Below, in pieces: positions 28,163-35,474 of a stretch of 64,000 nucleotides of DNA. The translations under genes were made by a program, and so were the position numbers. Within the stretch, counting starts at the first letter, position 1; each line of letters opens with the position of its first letter. Below the pieces are notes generated by a model. The model did not search any database and was not told the origin of the DNA. It saw only the letters and a program-made list of their open reading frames with translations. The DNA lies in assembly GCA_020634135.1 (NCBI GenBank), contig JACKCG010000005.1, forward strand, positions 282,669 through 346,668, read 5' to 3'. This DNA is from Anaerolineaceae bacterium. GTDB lineage: Bacteria; Chloroflexota; Anaerolineae; Aggregatilineales; Phototrophicaceae.

Positions 28163-28870
28163 TTGAACGATGAAGCGATTCGCGCACTAACAGCAGTCCC
28201 CTACTTCGCCGGCGTCAATACAGCCCTTATTGAGACCATCGCGAGGCACACCACCCGGCGGGAGTACGATGCCGGTCAGGTGGTATTCCTGGAAGGCGAA
28301 CCAGAGGTCGCAATCTATATCGTCCAGCAGGGCTGGCTGAAGGCTGCCAAAATATCATCCGATGGTCGCGAACAAGTGCTGCATTTTCTGGGACCGGGTG
28401 AAGTATTTAATGCGATAGGTGTTTTTGTCGAGGCCACCAACCCCGCCACCGTCATCGCGCTTGAGCCGGTCATTGTCTGGGTTATCGAAAAACACGTCAT
28501 CCTGAAACTACTGGATGACCACCCGGAACTGGCGCGGGTTGTGATCCGGCGATTGGCCGGGCGCGTCCAACAGCTTGTTTCGATGGTGGAGGACCTCTCG
28601 CTCCGAACAATCGAATCCCGCCTGGCTCGCTATCTGGTCGAACAATCCACAGCCGATCAGTTGCAGCGCCCCCGGTGGGCAACCCAGGCTGAGCTGGCAA
28701 ATCGGCTCGGTACTGTCCCCGATGTACTCAACCGGGCATTGCGGAGTCTGGCAAAAGACCAGCTAATCCGCGTGGAACGACATCAGATACAAATCCTTGA
28801 TCTCAACGGTTTAGAGGCAAAAGCGGGGCTGGAAAATAGCGGTTCACTATCCTCATCAAACAACCTCTGA
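28163..28870 (+). CDS. Crp/Fnr family transcriptional regulator
   Basis: The product is 235 residues. It has a cyclic-nucleotide-binding-type beta-barrel (ARHTTRREYDAGQVVFLEGEPEVAIYIVQQGWLKAAK, FLGPGEVFNAIGVF), a long dimerisation helix (LKLLDDHPELARVVIRRLAGRVQQLVSMVEDLSLRTIESRLARYL) and a C-terminal winged helix (TQAELANRLGTVPDVLNRALRSLAKDQLIRVERHQIQILD). There is no N-terminal Cys cluster as in FNR, so sensing is more like DNR/NnrR (heme) or ligand binding. The TTG start has AGGAGG nine bases upstream. It is divergent from the redox cluster, and a palindrome with its expected spacing lies between. Confidence 0.92.
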   Translation: MNDEAIRALTAVPYFAGVNTALIETIARHTTRREYDAGQVVFLEGEPEVAIYIVQQGWLKAAKISSDGREQVLHFLGPGEVFNAIGVFVEATNPATVIALEPVIVWVIEKHVILKLLDDHPELARVVIRRLAGRVQQLVSMVEDLSLRTIESRLARYLVEQSTADQLQRPRWATQAELANRLGTVPDVLNRALRSLAKDQLIRVERHQIQILDLNGLEAKAGLENSGSLSSSNNL

Positions 28871-28879
28871 TCATCATGG

Positions 28880-28911
28880 TTATAGCGAAACATACGCCGC
28901 TTAGCTATAAT
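28880..28911 (+). promoter_or_regulatory. cbiM promoter with inverted repeat
   Basis: TTATAGC and GCTATAA form a perfect seven-base inverted repeat with a 17-base spacer. The right arm overlaps the -10 TATAAT at 28906-28911, so a bound dimer would cover the promoter. The arrangement recalls NikR operators (six-base arms, 16-base spacer), but the arm sequence differs. There is no room for a cobalamin riboswitch in the 83 bases between genes. Confidence 0.45.
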
Positions 28912-28953
28912 TTTGGCATGTATTTCGATTTGTAATGGAGGTGCAAGGTTGTC

Positions 28954-29916
28954 ATGTTCGTATCGCATTTAGCCATGCACATCCCCGATGGATTTCTGAG
29001 TGTTCCTGTTTCATTGTTTGGGTGGGCGCTGGCAATTGGCTTGATCGCAATTGCCTTAGGGCAAACGAAAAAAGTGTTGGGAGAACGTCAGGTGCCCCTG
29101 ATGGGAATCCTCGCGGCATTTATCTTTGCGGCCCAGATGATTAACTTCCCCGTCGCAGGAGGCACTTCAGGTCATTTAATCGGCGGGATGCTGGCAGCGA
29201 TACTCCTGGGACCCTGGGGGGCGGTACTGGTGATGACCAGTGTCGTCGCCTTGCAGGCGCTGTTGTTCCAGGATGGCGGCCTGCTGGTGCTGGGCTTCAA
29301 TATTTTTAATATGGGCATTGTATCCGCATTTGCAGGATATGGTGTGTACAGCCTGTTGGGTAAAGTAACCGGTCATTCACGGGCCGGTAACTTGTTCAAT
29401 GCTGCGGTGGGTGCCTGGGTGAGTGTTGAGGCGGCGGCAGTAGCAGTGACGCTGCAACTGGTCGTATCCGGGACATCGCCATTGTCTGTTGCATTTCCGG
29501 CGATGGTTGGCGTTCATGCGCTGATCGGGATTGGCGAAGCGCTTATCACGGTTGGGGCGCTGGCTTTCATTCAGCAGGCTCGTCCCGATCTGGTAGGAAG
29601 GCCAAACCAGATGGCAAAACGCGGTGCGGGATGGATTGCGGTTGGCCTGGTGATTGCGTTGGTGATTGTCGGCTTCTCCCCACTGGCCGACCCAAATCCA
29701 GACGGACTGGAACGAGTCGCCGAAGATCAGGGATTTATTGATACCGCGCAAGGTTCTTCTTACGAGATTCTGCCGGATTATACTGTGCCATTTATCGAAG
29801 ACTCGGCGCTAACAACGATTGCAGCCGGTGTGATTGGCGTACTGATTGTGGCCGGCATTGGCTACAGCGTGGGGCGATTGAATCATCGAAACGACCAACA
29901 AATGGAGCACATGTAG
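28954..29916 (+). CDS. cbiM: Cobalt/nickel ECF transporter substrate-binding subunit CbiM with CbiN-like PDGLE part
   Basis: CbiM is the metal-selecting membrane subunit of the CbiMNQO/NikMNQO energy-coupling-factor importer. The protein has the signature MHIPDGFLS near the N-terminus, GGTSGHLIGGMLAAILLGPWGA and FNIFNMGIVSAFAGYGVY in the core. The C-terminal region includes the PDGLE motif (NPDGLERVAEDQGF) and two more helices, matching CbiN/NikN. So M and N functions are fused. The annotated ATG at 28954 has GGAGG and AAGG upstream. In studied homologs Met1-His2 of MHIPDG binds the metal, which would require an internal start at 28975, or removal of seven residues. Confidence 0.92.
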   Translation: MFVSHLAMHIPDGFLSVPVSLFGWALAIGLIAIALGQTKKVLGERQVPLMGILAAFIFAAQMINFPVAGGTSGHLIGGMLAAILLGPWGAVLVMTSVVALQALLFQDGGLLVLGFNIFNMGIVSAFAGYGVYSLLGKVTGHSRAGNLFNAAVGAWVSVEAAAVAVTLQLVVSGTSPLSVAFPAMVGVHALIGIGEALITVGALAFIQQARPDLVGRPNQMAKRGAGWIAVGLVIALVIVGFSPLADPNPDGLERVAEDQGFIDTAQGSSYEILPDYTVPFIEDSALTTIAAGVIGVLIVAGIGYSVGRLNHRNDQQMEHM

Positions 29917-29921
29917 ATATC

Positions 29922-30713
29922 GTGGCGGGTGCTTTCCAGGAACGGTATCGCCCCGGTGACAGCCGGATTCACCGGCTCGACCCGCGCATCAAAACAGTGA
30001 CGGCGCTGCTCCTGATTTTGGGTATCGTCCTGACGCCGGAACATGCCTGGCCTGCCTACCCACTGATCTGGGCGCTGCTCGGCAGCATGGCGGAAATCGG
30101 CGGCATTCGGGCGTGGCGGTTGGGGCGTATGGCCGCATTGGTGCTGCCATTTACGCTGGCGGCGGTGGCGCTGCCCTTCACGATGCCAGGGCGTACCGTT
30201 TTCGAAATACTCGGCCTGGCTGCCAGCGACACAGGATTGGCGCGGTTCGGTGCGGTTGTGCTAAAAAGCTGGCTTTCCGCCCAGGCGGCGCTGCTGCTGA
30301 CCACGACGACACCCTTTACAGACTTGCTATGGGCTTTGAGCAGCCTGCGCGTCCCGCCAACTCTCGTCACCATTCTCGGTTTCACCTATCGCTATTTACA
30401 TACCTTGAAGGAAGAAGCGGAACGCCTGATACGCGCACGTGACTCGCGCAGCGGAACGCTCCCCGGCCAGAAGTCAGGCGGGAGTTTGTGGTGGCGGGCG
30501 CAGGTGGCCGGCGCGATGATTGGCAACCTGTTTATACGCAGCTATGAACGCAGCGAACGGGTCTATCTGGCGATGCGTGCGCGTGGTTATACCGGCGAAA
30601 TGAAGGGCTTCAGCCGTGCCGCGCCAACCATAAACGCCATGCTCTCAGGTGCGCTGCCGGTATTGGTACTGGTATTGATTGAAGTCATAGCTGTGATTCT
30701 GTGGAGTAGTTGA
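29922..30713 (+). CDS. cbiQ: ECF transporter transmembrane T component CbiQ
   Basis: CbiQ couples the ATPase to the metal-binding subunit. The 263-residue protein has a short N-terminal helix region (RIHRLDPRIKTVTALLLI), several membrane helices, and the coupling-helix motif SERVYLAMRARGYTGE with the characteristic A-R-G. A second basic stretch (LIRARDSRSG) precedes it. The GTG at 29922 lies five bases after the cbiM stop. Its stop overlaps the cbiO start by four bases (TTGA). The tight spacing indicates one operon with cbiM and cbiO. Confidence 0.93.
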   Translation: MAGAFQERYRPGDSRIHRLDPRIKTVTALLLILGIVLTPEHAWPAYPLIWALLGSMAEIGGIRAWRLGRMAALVLPFTLAAVALPFTMPGRTVFEILGLAASDTGLARFGAVVLKSWLSAQAALLLTTTTPFTDLLWALSSLRVPPTLVTILGFTYRYLHTLKEEAERLIRARDSRSGTLPGQKSGGSLWWRAQVAGAMIGNLFIRSYERSERVYLAMRARGYTGEMKGFSRAAPTINAMLSGALPVLVLVLIEVIAVILWSS

Positions 30714-31435
30714 TTTTGAGCCATCACACGATTGAGGTTGCCGACCTGTCGTTTACTTACCCGGACGGCCATCAGGCTTTGAACAAGGTCACATTGGGTG
30801 TTGAACCCAATGAGAAAGCCGCGTTAGTCGGGCCGAATGGCAGTGGCAAATCTACCCTGCTGCTCCATCTGAACGGGGTACTGCGCAGCCACGAAGGCAG
30901 CGTCTGCGTGGGCGGACTGCCACTGAACGATGATAACTTAGGACAGATTCGCGCCTGGGTGGGTTTGGTGTTTCAAAACCCGGATGATCAGCTTTTCTCG
31001 CCCCGTGTTTACCAGGATGTGGCATTTGGGCCGCTGCATATGGGGTTGGATGAGAAAACCATTGAGGCGCGAGTATCAGCGGCGCTGGAAGCGGTTGGTA
31101 TGGGTGGATATGCTCAACGCACGAGCTATCATTTAAGCCTGGGCGAGAAAAAGCGCATCGCTATCGCCAGTGTACTGAGTATGGAGCCGAAAATCCTGGT
31201 GTTAGACGAGCCTTCCGCCGGGTTAGACCCCCGTGCCCGGCGCAATCTCATTCGCCTGCTGCAAAGTCTCGAATATCAGACCATGCTTATCAGCACGCAT
31301 GATATGCGGCTGGTAGCGGAATTGTGTTCGCGCACGATTGTGCTGGATAGCGGGTCGGTTGTGGCGAATGGCCCAACCGCAGATATTCTCTATGACGCGG
31401 TACTGATGGAGCGGCATGGCCTGGAAACTCCTTGA
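30710..31435 (+). CDS. cbiO: ECF transporter ATP-binding protein CbiO
   Basis: The 241-residue ABC ATPase powers cobalt or nickel import. It has Walker A (GPNGSGKSTLL, about residue 43), a Q-loop (VFQNPDDQLFSPRVYQDVAFGP), the signature LSLGEKKRIAIASVL, Walker B (ILVLDEPSAGLDP) and the H-loop (ISTHDMRLV). The signature has Leu-Gly in place of the commoner Gly-Gly, still within CbiO variation. Start is the TTG at 30710, overlapping the cbiQ stop; a second TTG at 30716 is possible. Only one ATPase is present, so it probably works as a homodimer. Confidence 0.94.
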   Translation: MILSHHTIEVADLSFTYPDGHQALNKVTLGVEPNEKAALVGPNGSGKSTLLLHLNGVLRSHEGSVCVGGLPLNDDNLGQIRAWVGLVFQNPDDQLFSPRVYQDVAFGPLHMGLDEKTIEARVSAALEAVGMGGYAQRTSYHLSLGEKKRIAIASVLSMEPKILVLDEPSAGLDPRARRNLIRLLQSLEYQTMLISTHDMRLVAELCSRTIVLDSGSVVANGPTADILYDAVLMERHGLETP

Positions 31436-31493
31436 CCGTAAAAGAAAACAGGCCATTTTGATGATGTTATCGAGTATATAAGGAGCAGTAAGC

Positions 31494-31874
31494 ATGTCTA
31501 AAGTCGTAGTCCACACCGAGAAGGCACCAGGGGCAGTTGGCCCGTATTCTCAGGCGATAATCGCCAATGGAATGGTGTTCACCGCCGGGCAGGTGCCGCT
31601 TATCCCTGGTACGAAGTCGCTGATCGAAGGCGGCATTCAGGAACAAACGCGGCAGGCTCTACAGAATGTAAAAGCTGTCCTGGAAGCCGCCGGAACAGGT
31701 CTGGAAAACGTGGTAAAAACCACCGTCTTTTTGAGCGATATGAACCACTTCGCCGCAATGAACGAAGTGTACGCGACATTCTTCCCCCAGAACCCTCCGG
31801 CGCGGTCAGCGGTGCAGGTCGCACGGTTACCACTGGATGCGCTGGTGGAAATTGAGACCATTGCGCTTTTGTAA
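31494..31874 (+). CDS. ridA: RidA family enamine/imine deaminase
   Basis: RidA hydrolyses reactive 2-aminoacrylate-type enamines made by PLP enzymes. The 126-residue protein has the family pattern: APGAVGPYSQAIIANGMVFTAGQVPL, GGIQEQTRQALQNVKAVLEAAG, VVKTTVFLSDMNHFAAMNEVYATFF and the ligand-binding Arg in NPPARSAVQVARLPLDALVEIE. Length is standard for a trimeric, cytosolic member. AAGGAG lies eight bases before the ATG. It is 58 bases after cbiO and could be at the end of that transcript or be separate. Confidence 0.95.
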   Translation: MSKVVVHTEKAPGAVGPYSQAIIANGMVFTAGQVPLIPGTKSLIEGGIQEQTRQALQNVKAVLEAAGTGLENVVKTTVFLSDMNHFAAMNEVYATFFPQNPPARSAVQVARLPLDALVEIETIALL

Positions 31875-31904
31875 TTGCAATTGTTATGCAAGGTGTGCTA
31901 AACT
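31875..31904 (+). promoter_or_regulatory. Promoter of the RNA candidate
   Basis: TTGCAA, an 18-base spacer and TAAACT begin right after the ridA stop. Transcription would start near 31911 and read into the structured region that follows. Confidence 0.45.
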
Positions 31905-31910
31905 GTTCGC

Positions 31911-32070
31911 ATCGTCAGGTGAGTGAAAAGGAGGTGGTCAATTGGATAACAGTATGGTGGGGGTGAAACCCTAGCACGTTACCACACCTCAGGGCAGTGT
32001 AACCTGTCAGGTTCACTCCCACCCGCTACGAAGTATGCAGGCGGCCATCGGTATTCCGGTGGCCGTCTAC
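31911..32070 (+). ncRNA. Candidate structured RNA, about 160 nt
   Basis: GGTGGGGGTGAAACC (31956-31970) can pair with GGTTCACTCCCACC (32010-32023) over about 14 base pairs. Inside it GTTAC (31978-31982) pairs with GTAAC (31999-32003). A 13-base-pair hairpin with a TATT loop follows at 32039-32068 and could act as a terminator, although no T-run follows. The region has its own promoter, and the downstream DMT gene has another -10 (TACAAT at 32107-32112), so this looks like a separate transcript. It does not show the SRP RNA, tmRNA or cobalamin riboswitch motifs. Class unknown. Confidence 0.45.
31942..31974 (+). CDS. Ten-codon open frame with extended Shine-Dalgarno
   Basis: TTG at 31942 starts MDNSMVGVKP followed by TAG. 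It is preceded by AAGGAGGTGGTC (31928-31939), which matches the complement of the 16S rRNA 3' end over eleven of twelve bases, with the start two bases later. The 3' half of the frame is part of the long RNA stem. It could be a leader peptide or a ribosome-binding decoy. Confidence 0.35.
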   Translation: MDNSMVGVKP

Positions 32071-32143
32071 GATTCTAGGGACTTAGATTCCGCTCGGCTG
32101 TAATGATACAATGCGTCCACGATTGCAACAGAGAGGACATGCG

Positions 32144-33043
32144 ATGCTGCGTGGGGCGATTTACGGATTAACGGCAGCGGCAATCTGGGGCGGCCTGTAC
32201 GTTGTCTCTGACATTGTGTTACAAACTATTCCCCCCTTCACCCTCCTCACGATTCGCCTGCTCATGGGGATTGTGGTGTTGGCCGTCTTACTATGGCGCA
32301 GTGGCACCCCGCTGCCCGAGCGCAGCGAAACCATACGTCTGCTGATGGTTGGGTTCTTAGGATTCGGAGTCAGCGTCGGTGCCCAGTTCGTTGGGACAGA
32401 CAAATCTACCGCCGTCAATGGCGCATTGGTGACGAGCGCGTCCCCGGCGTTTATCCTGGTATTTGCCTGGTTACTGCTGCATGAACGATTAACCCCTCAG
32501 CGTATTCTGGCTGTCATGCTGGCAACGTTAGGGGTAGTGGTGATTATTGACCCATCCAAAGCGGATTTTAGTTCGGACACGTTCATTGGCGACATCGTTC
32601 TGGCGCTGGCTGCCGTCACATGGGGGTTGTACTCAGTACTGGTGCGTAAACTAAGTGTCCGCCATGATACTCTGGTCATCACCCTGCTGGCTTTCCTCGG
32701 CGGGATGTTTCTCACGATTCCGGCGATGGTGCTTGAATTGCCCAACCGCCCGATTGGGGAGATTGATGGTGGCACGATTCTGGGGGTGCTGTACCTGGGC
32801 ATCATTTCGACAGCGGTGGCGATGTGGCTGTGGAATCGCGCTTTCGCCCTGGTAGATGCTTCGGTAGCATCGCTGTTCTTCTTTGCGCAGCCGGTAGTGG
32901 GTGCGCTCTTGAGCGTGATTGTCCAGGGGCAGGTTATCACGCCGAATCTGTGGGCAGGCGGGCTAATGATTGCTGCCGGTTTGCTATTGGCGATTTATCC
33001 GGCACGGCGGATGCGCTGGCAGAAACCTGCAATGCGTTCATAA
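32144..33043 (+). CDS. DMT superfamily (EamA) transporter
   Basis: The product is 299 residues with ten hydrophobic helices in two EamA repeats. The first starts GAIYGLTAAAIWGGLYVVSD and the second GDIVLALAAVTWGLYSVLVRKLS. VNGALVTSASPAFILVFAWLLLHERLT and VDASVASLFFFAQPVVGALLSVI are the typical last helices of each repeat. Members export amino acids, nucleosides or other metabolites; the substrate is unknown. The ATG at 32144 follows GAGAGG by eight bases, and an extended -10 (TGA-TACAAT) lies about 32 bases upstream. Confidence 0.9.
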   Translation: MLRGAIYGLTAAAIWGGLYVVSDIVLQTIPPFTLLTIRLLMGIVVLAVLLWRSGTPLPERSETIRLLMVGFLGFGVSVGAQFVGTDKSTAVNGALVTSASPAFILVFAWLLLHERLTPQRILAVMLATLGVVVIIDPSKADFSSDTFIGDIVLALAAVTWGLYSVLVRKLSVRHDTLVITLLAFLGGMFLTIPAMVLELPNRPIGEIDGGTILGVLYLGIISTAVAMWLWNRAFALVDASVASLFFFAQPVVGALLSVIVQGQVITPNLWAGGLMIAAGLLLAIYPARRMRWQKPAMRS

Positions 33044-33138
33044 GTAGCTATCCGAAAGTAATGTTTTCTCTGTTTTGGTCAAATTTGCGGTAAGATTAGC
33101 TGAACCTTATATGAAGATGTCTTTTTGAGGAGAAAATT

Positions 33139-34293
33139 ATGCGTGAAGTTGTGATTGCCGCAGCCGTGCGGACTCCACTGGGACGGCGAAATGGCTGGCT
33201 GAGAACGATACATCCGGTACGCCTGGGCGCTATGGCGCTATGTGAATCACTCAAACGGGCGAATCTCGACCCAACCCTGGTGGAGCATGTGATATACGGG
33301 TGTGTGAGTCAGATAGGCGACCAGACCTTCAATATCGCGCGCAACGTCGTACTGGATGCCGGGCTGCCTTTTGAAGTCCCCGCAACAACAATAGATTTCC
33401 AGTGTGGTTCAAGCCAGCAGGCCGTTCATCTCGCAGCGGGAATGATTGCCTCCGGGCAGGCAGATATTATCATAGCGGGCGGCGTGGAACACATGAGCCG
33501 CGTGCCGATGGGCTCCAGCATTGCGAACGGCAATCCCTTCACGGACAAGATCATGGACACCTACAACATGATCCCTCAGGGTATGGCTGCTGACGAAATT
33601 GCTCAGAAATGGGGCGTTAGCCGTGAAGAAGTGGATCGAATCGGTTATGAAAGCCATGTGCGTGCGGCCCAGGCGACTGCCAATGGTTGGCTGGGGCGCG
33701 AGTTATTCCCGGTTGAAGGCGTGGACGAAGAGGACAACCCGATCACCGTTGACCGTGACCAGGGTATCCGCCCCAACGCCTCGTTGGAGAAGATGGCGAC
33801 TTTGCAGCCCGCTTTTAGTGCGGATGGCGTGACGACTGCCGGGAACAGCAGCCAGATCACGGATGGGGCGGCGGCCATTGTCGTGATGGGGCGAGACAAA
33901 GCCGACGAACTAGGAATCAGACCACTGGCGCGGGTCGTGGCGACCACAACGGTTGGCTCTGACCCTCACCTGATGCTGACCGGGCCAATCAGTGCAACAC
34001 GTAAGGTGCTGGCACGAGCTGGTATGACGGTTGATGATATTGATATTTTTGAGGTGAATGAAGCTTTTGCTGCGGTGATTGGTATGTGGCAGCGGGAAAT
34101 CGGCGCGGATATGTCGAAAGTTAACATTCACGGCGGCGCGATTGCTCTGGGACATCCGTTGGGCGCTTCCGGCGCTCGCCTGATGACCACCCTGCTCAAC
34201 GCCCTGACGGTTCATAATAAACGATTTGGCCTACAAACCATGTGCTGCGGTGGCGGGATGGGAACCGGCACGATTATTGAACGGCTGAGTTAA
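33139..34293 (+). CDS. Acetyl-CoA C-acyltransferase (thiolase)
   Basis: The 384-residue enzyme condenses or cleaves acyl-CoA and acetyl-CoA in fatty-acid or polyhydroxyalkanoate-type metabolism. The acylated Cys is in DFQCGSSQQAVH (about residue 90), the second active-site His in GGAIALGHPLGASG, and the final Cys in TMCCGGGMGTG. NEAFAAV carries the conserved NEAF motif, and AGGVEHMSRVP is also typical. AGGAG lies eight bases before the ATG. It is unlinked to other beta-oxidation genes here, and a second thiolase lies at 54.7 kb. Confidence 0.94.
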   Translation: MREVVIAAAVRTPLGRRNGWLRTIHPVRLGAMALCESLKRANLDPTLVEHVIYGCVSQIGDQTFNIARNVVLDAGLPFEVPATTIDFQCGSSQQAVHLAAGMIASGQADIIIAGGVEHMSRVPMGSSIANGNPFTDKIMDTYNMIPQGMAADEIAQKWGVSREEVDRIGYESHVRAAQATANGWLGRELFPVEGVDEEDNPITVDRDQGIRPNASLEKMATLQPAFSADGVTTAGNSSQITDGAAAIVVMGRDKADELGIRPLARVVATTTVGSDPHLMLTGPISATRKVLARAGMTVDDIDIFEVNEAFAAVIGMWQREIGADMSKVNIHGGAIALGHPLGASGARLMTTLLNALTVHNKRFGLQTMCCGGGMGTGTIIERLS

Positions 34294-34352
34294 TTTTGAA
34301 CCATTCTGGTGTGCGCACCGTTAGATAGAGTGATGCTTCTAGCTTAACTCCA

Positions 34353-34401
34353 GGAAAGGCACTGTGGCTGTTCATCAAACAGCGTTCCACAGTGCCTTTC
34401 C
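34353..34401. terminator. Large inverted repeat after the thiolase gene
   Basis: GGAAAGGCACTGTGG and CCACAGTGCCTTTCC form a perfect 15-base-pair stem. The 19-base interior contains a further CTGTT/AACAG stem. It lies 60 bases beyond the thiolase stop. The flanks are not T-rich, so it may be a strong pause or processing structure, not a classical terminator. Confidence 0.55.
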
Positions 34402-34548
34402 ATTCATGCCCACCATCCGCCCTAACCTGTATGAACTCGTAAAGATTCCGTGAAAATTCGTAACATACCAGGGAGTACGCCGGTCTCTATTGTGTTTTAT
34501 GCTATACTGAGGGCGTGTCAAGGTGGCGCAGGAATCAGGAAGGTAAAG

Positions 34549-34998
34549 ATGCCTCGTAATGTACGTAAAGAAACCCGTAGACTTGACCAGGGCTATGATG
34601 ACATTATAGAAACTGCCAAACCGGAAATTAAGGCTGTAGACTTGGGAATGCGTCGCCCCTGGCGTATCGCCCTTCTCGTCCAGGCCACCGGTACGGAAAT
34701 GATCTTTGACGTAACTGGACCGATGATCGTTGGGCGTGCGTATCCTGACAGCGGCTTTTTTCCTGATATTGATCTGGGCGCTTTTAACGCCGGTGAGTTG
34801 GGCGTTTCACGAGAACATCTGACCATCAAGCTGGATGGTGAACGGGTGGTTGTGGAAGACAATAAGAGCGCCAACGGCACACAGTTGAACGGTGAATGGC
34901 TCAAACCCCATCAGGCGTATCCTATTCGCAATGGCGATGAACTCACATTGGGACTATTGAAACTCACATTTGAGCTGCTCACGAATCCTTACAGTTAG
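34549..34998 (+). CDS. FHA domain protein
   Basis: The product is 149 residues. The N-terminal 45 residues are basic and polar (MPRNVRKETRRLDQG). The remainder is a forkhead-associated domain: MIVGRAYPD (the G-R phosphopeptide-binding strand), LGVSREHLTI (the S-x-x-H motif) and EDNKSANGTQLNGEWL (the N-G motif). FHA domains bind phosphothreonine, so it is probably a substrate or reader of a Ser/Thr kinase, none of which is in this window. AGGAAGG lies five to six bases before the ATG. TGC-TATACT at 34500-34508 is a likely extended -10. Confidence 0.88.
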   Translation: MPRNVRKETRRLDQGYDDIIETAKPEIKAVDLGMRRPWRIALLVQATGTEMIFDVTGPMIVGRAYPDSGFFPDIDLGAFNAGELGVSREHLTIKLDGERVVVEDNKSANGTQLNGEWLKPHQAYPIRNGDELTLGLLKLTFELLTNPYS

Positions 34999-35063
34999 CC
35001 CTGTAGATATCTGACATCACTACAGCAAAATCAACAGACTATTCAATCGCACACCTGGTTTCA

Positions 35064-35303
35064 CTATGGCAGCGTTTGCCCCTGTGTGCGCTGTTCAATA
35101 TAGCGCAAGGCGACCTTATAGGCTTTTTCGTCGAACTGCTGTTGAATGACGTATGCTTTGCCGTCAATAAAGATCGTGATACTGCCTGGATTCTGCATGG
35201 CGAAGGCTGAAGCGGCATCCAGGTTAATCACCCCCGCCTGATACTGCAAAAACCCACTGGACATTTCAATGTTTGGACGGGAAATTTTGAGCCAGTTCGC
35301 CAC
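35064..35303 (-). CDS. Small soluble hypothetical protein
   Basis: The product is 79 residues from the GTG at 35303, which has GAGG five bases upstream (an upstream TTG at 35330 is less likely). The sequence suggests a small alpha/beta protein: VANWLKISRPNIEMSSGFLQYQAGVINLDAA, a strand pair (GSITIFIDGKAYVIQQQF) and a C-terminal helix (EKAYKVALRYIEQRTQG). No family is recognised. It stands alone between convergent or divergent neighbours. Confidence 0.5.
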   Translation of the reverse strand: MANWLKISRPNIEMSSGFLQYQAGVINLDAASAFAMQNPGSITIFIDGKAYVIQQQFDEKAYKVALRYIEQRTQGQTLP

Positions 35304-35474
35304 GATAACCTCTTCCCATACTCTTGACAATTCACGTAACGGAATTGTATCGCAATTTGCCGATCACTGCCTCTCCATACGGTACATCAAACCTTAGCGT
35401 GTTGTTAGCCGGAATTTATCGTTGGGGCAATACAATGGCGGGTGTGTCATTTTTCACAGAACAAGGAGAAGTAC

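Noticed and set aside
28871..28953. Possible cobalamin riboswitch before cbiM
   Set aside because: Only 83 bases separate the genes and no B12-box is present.
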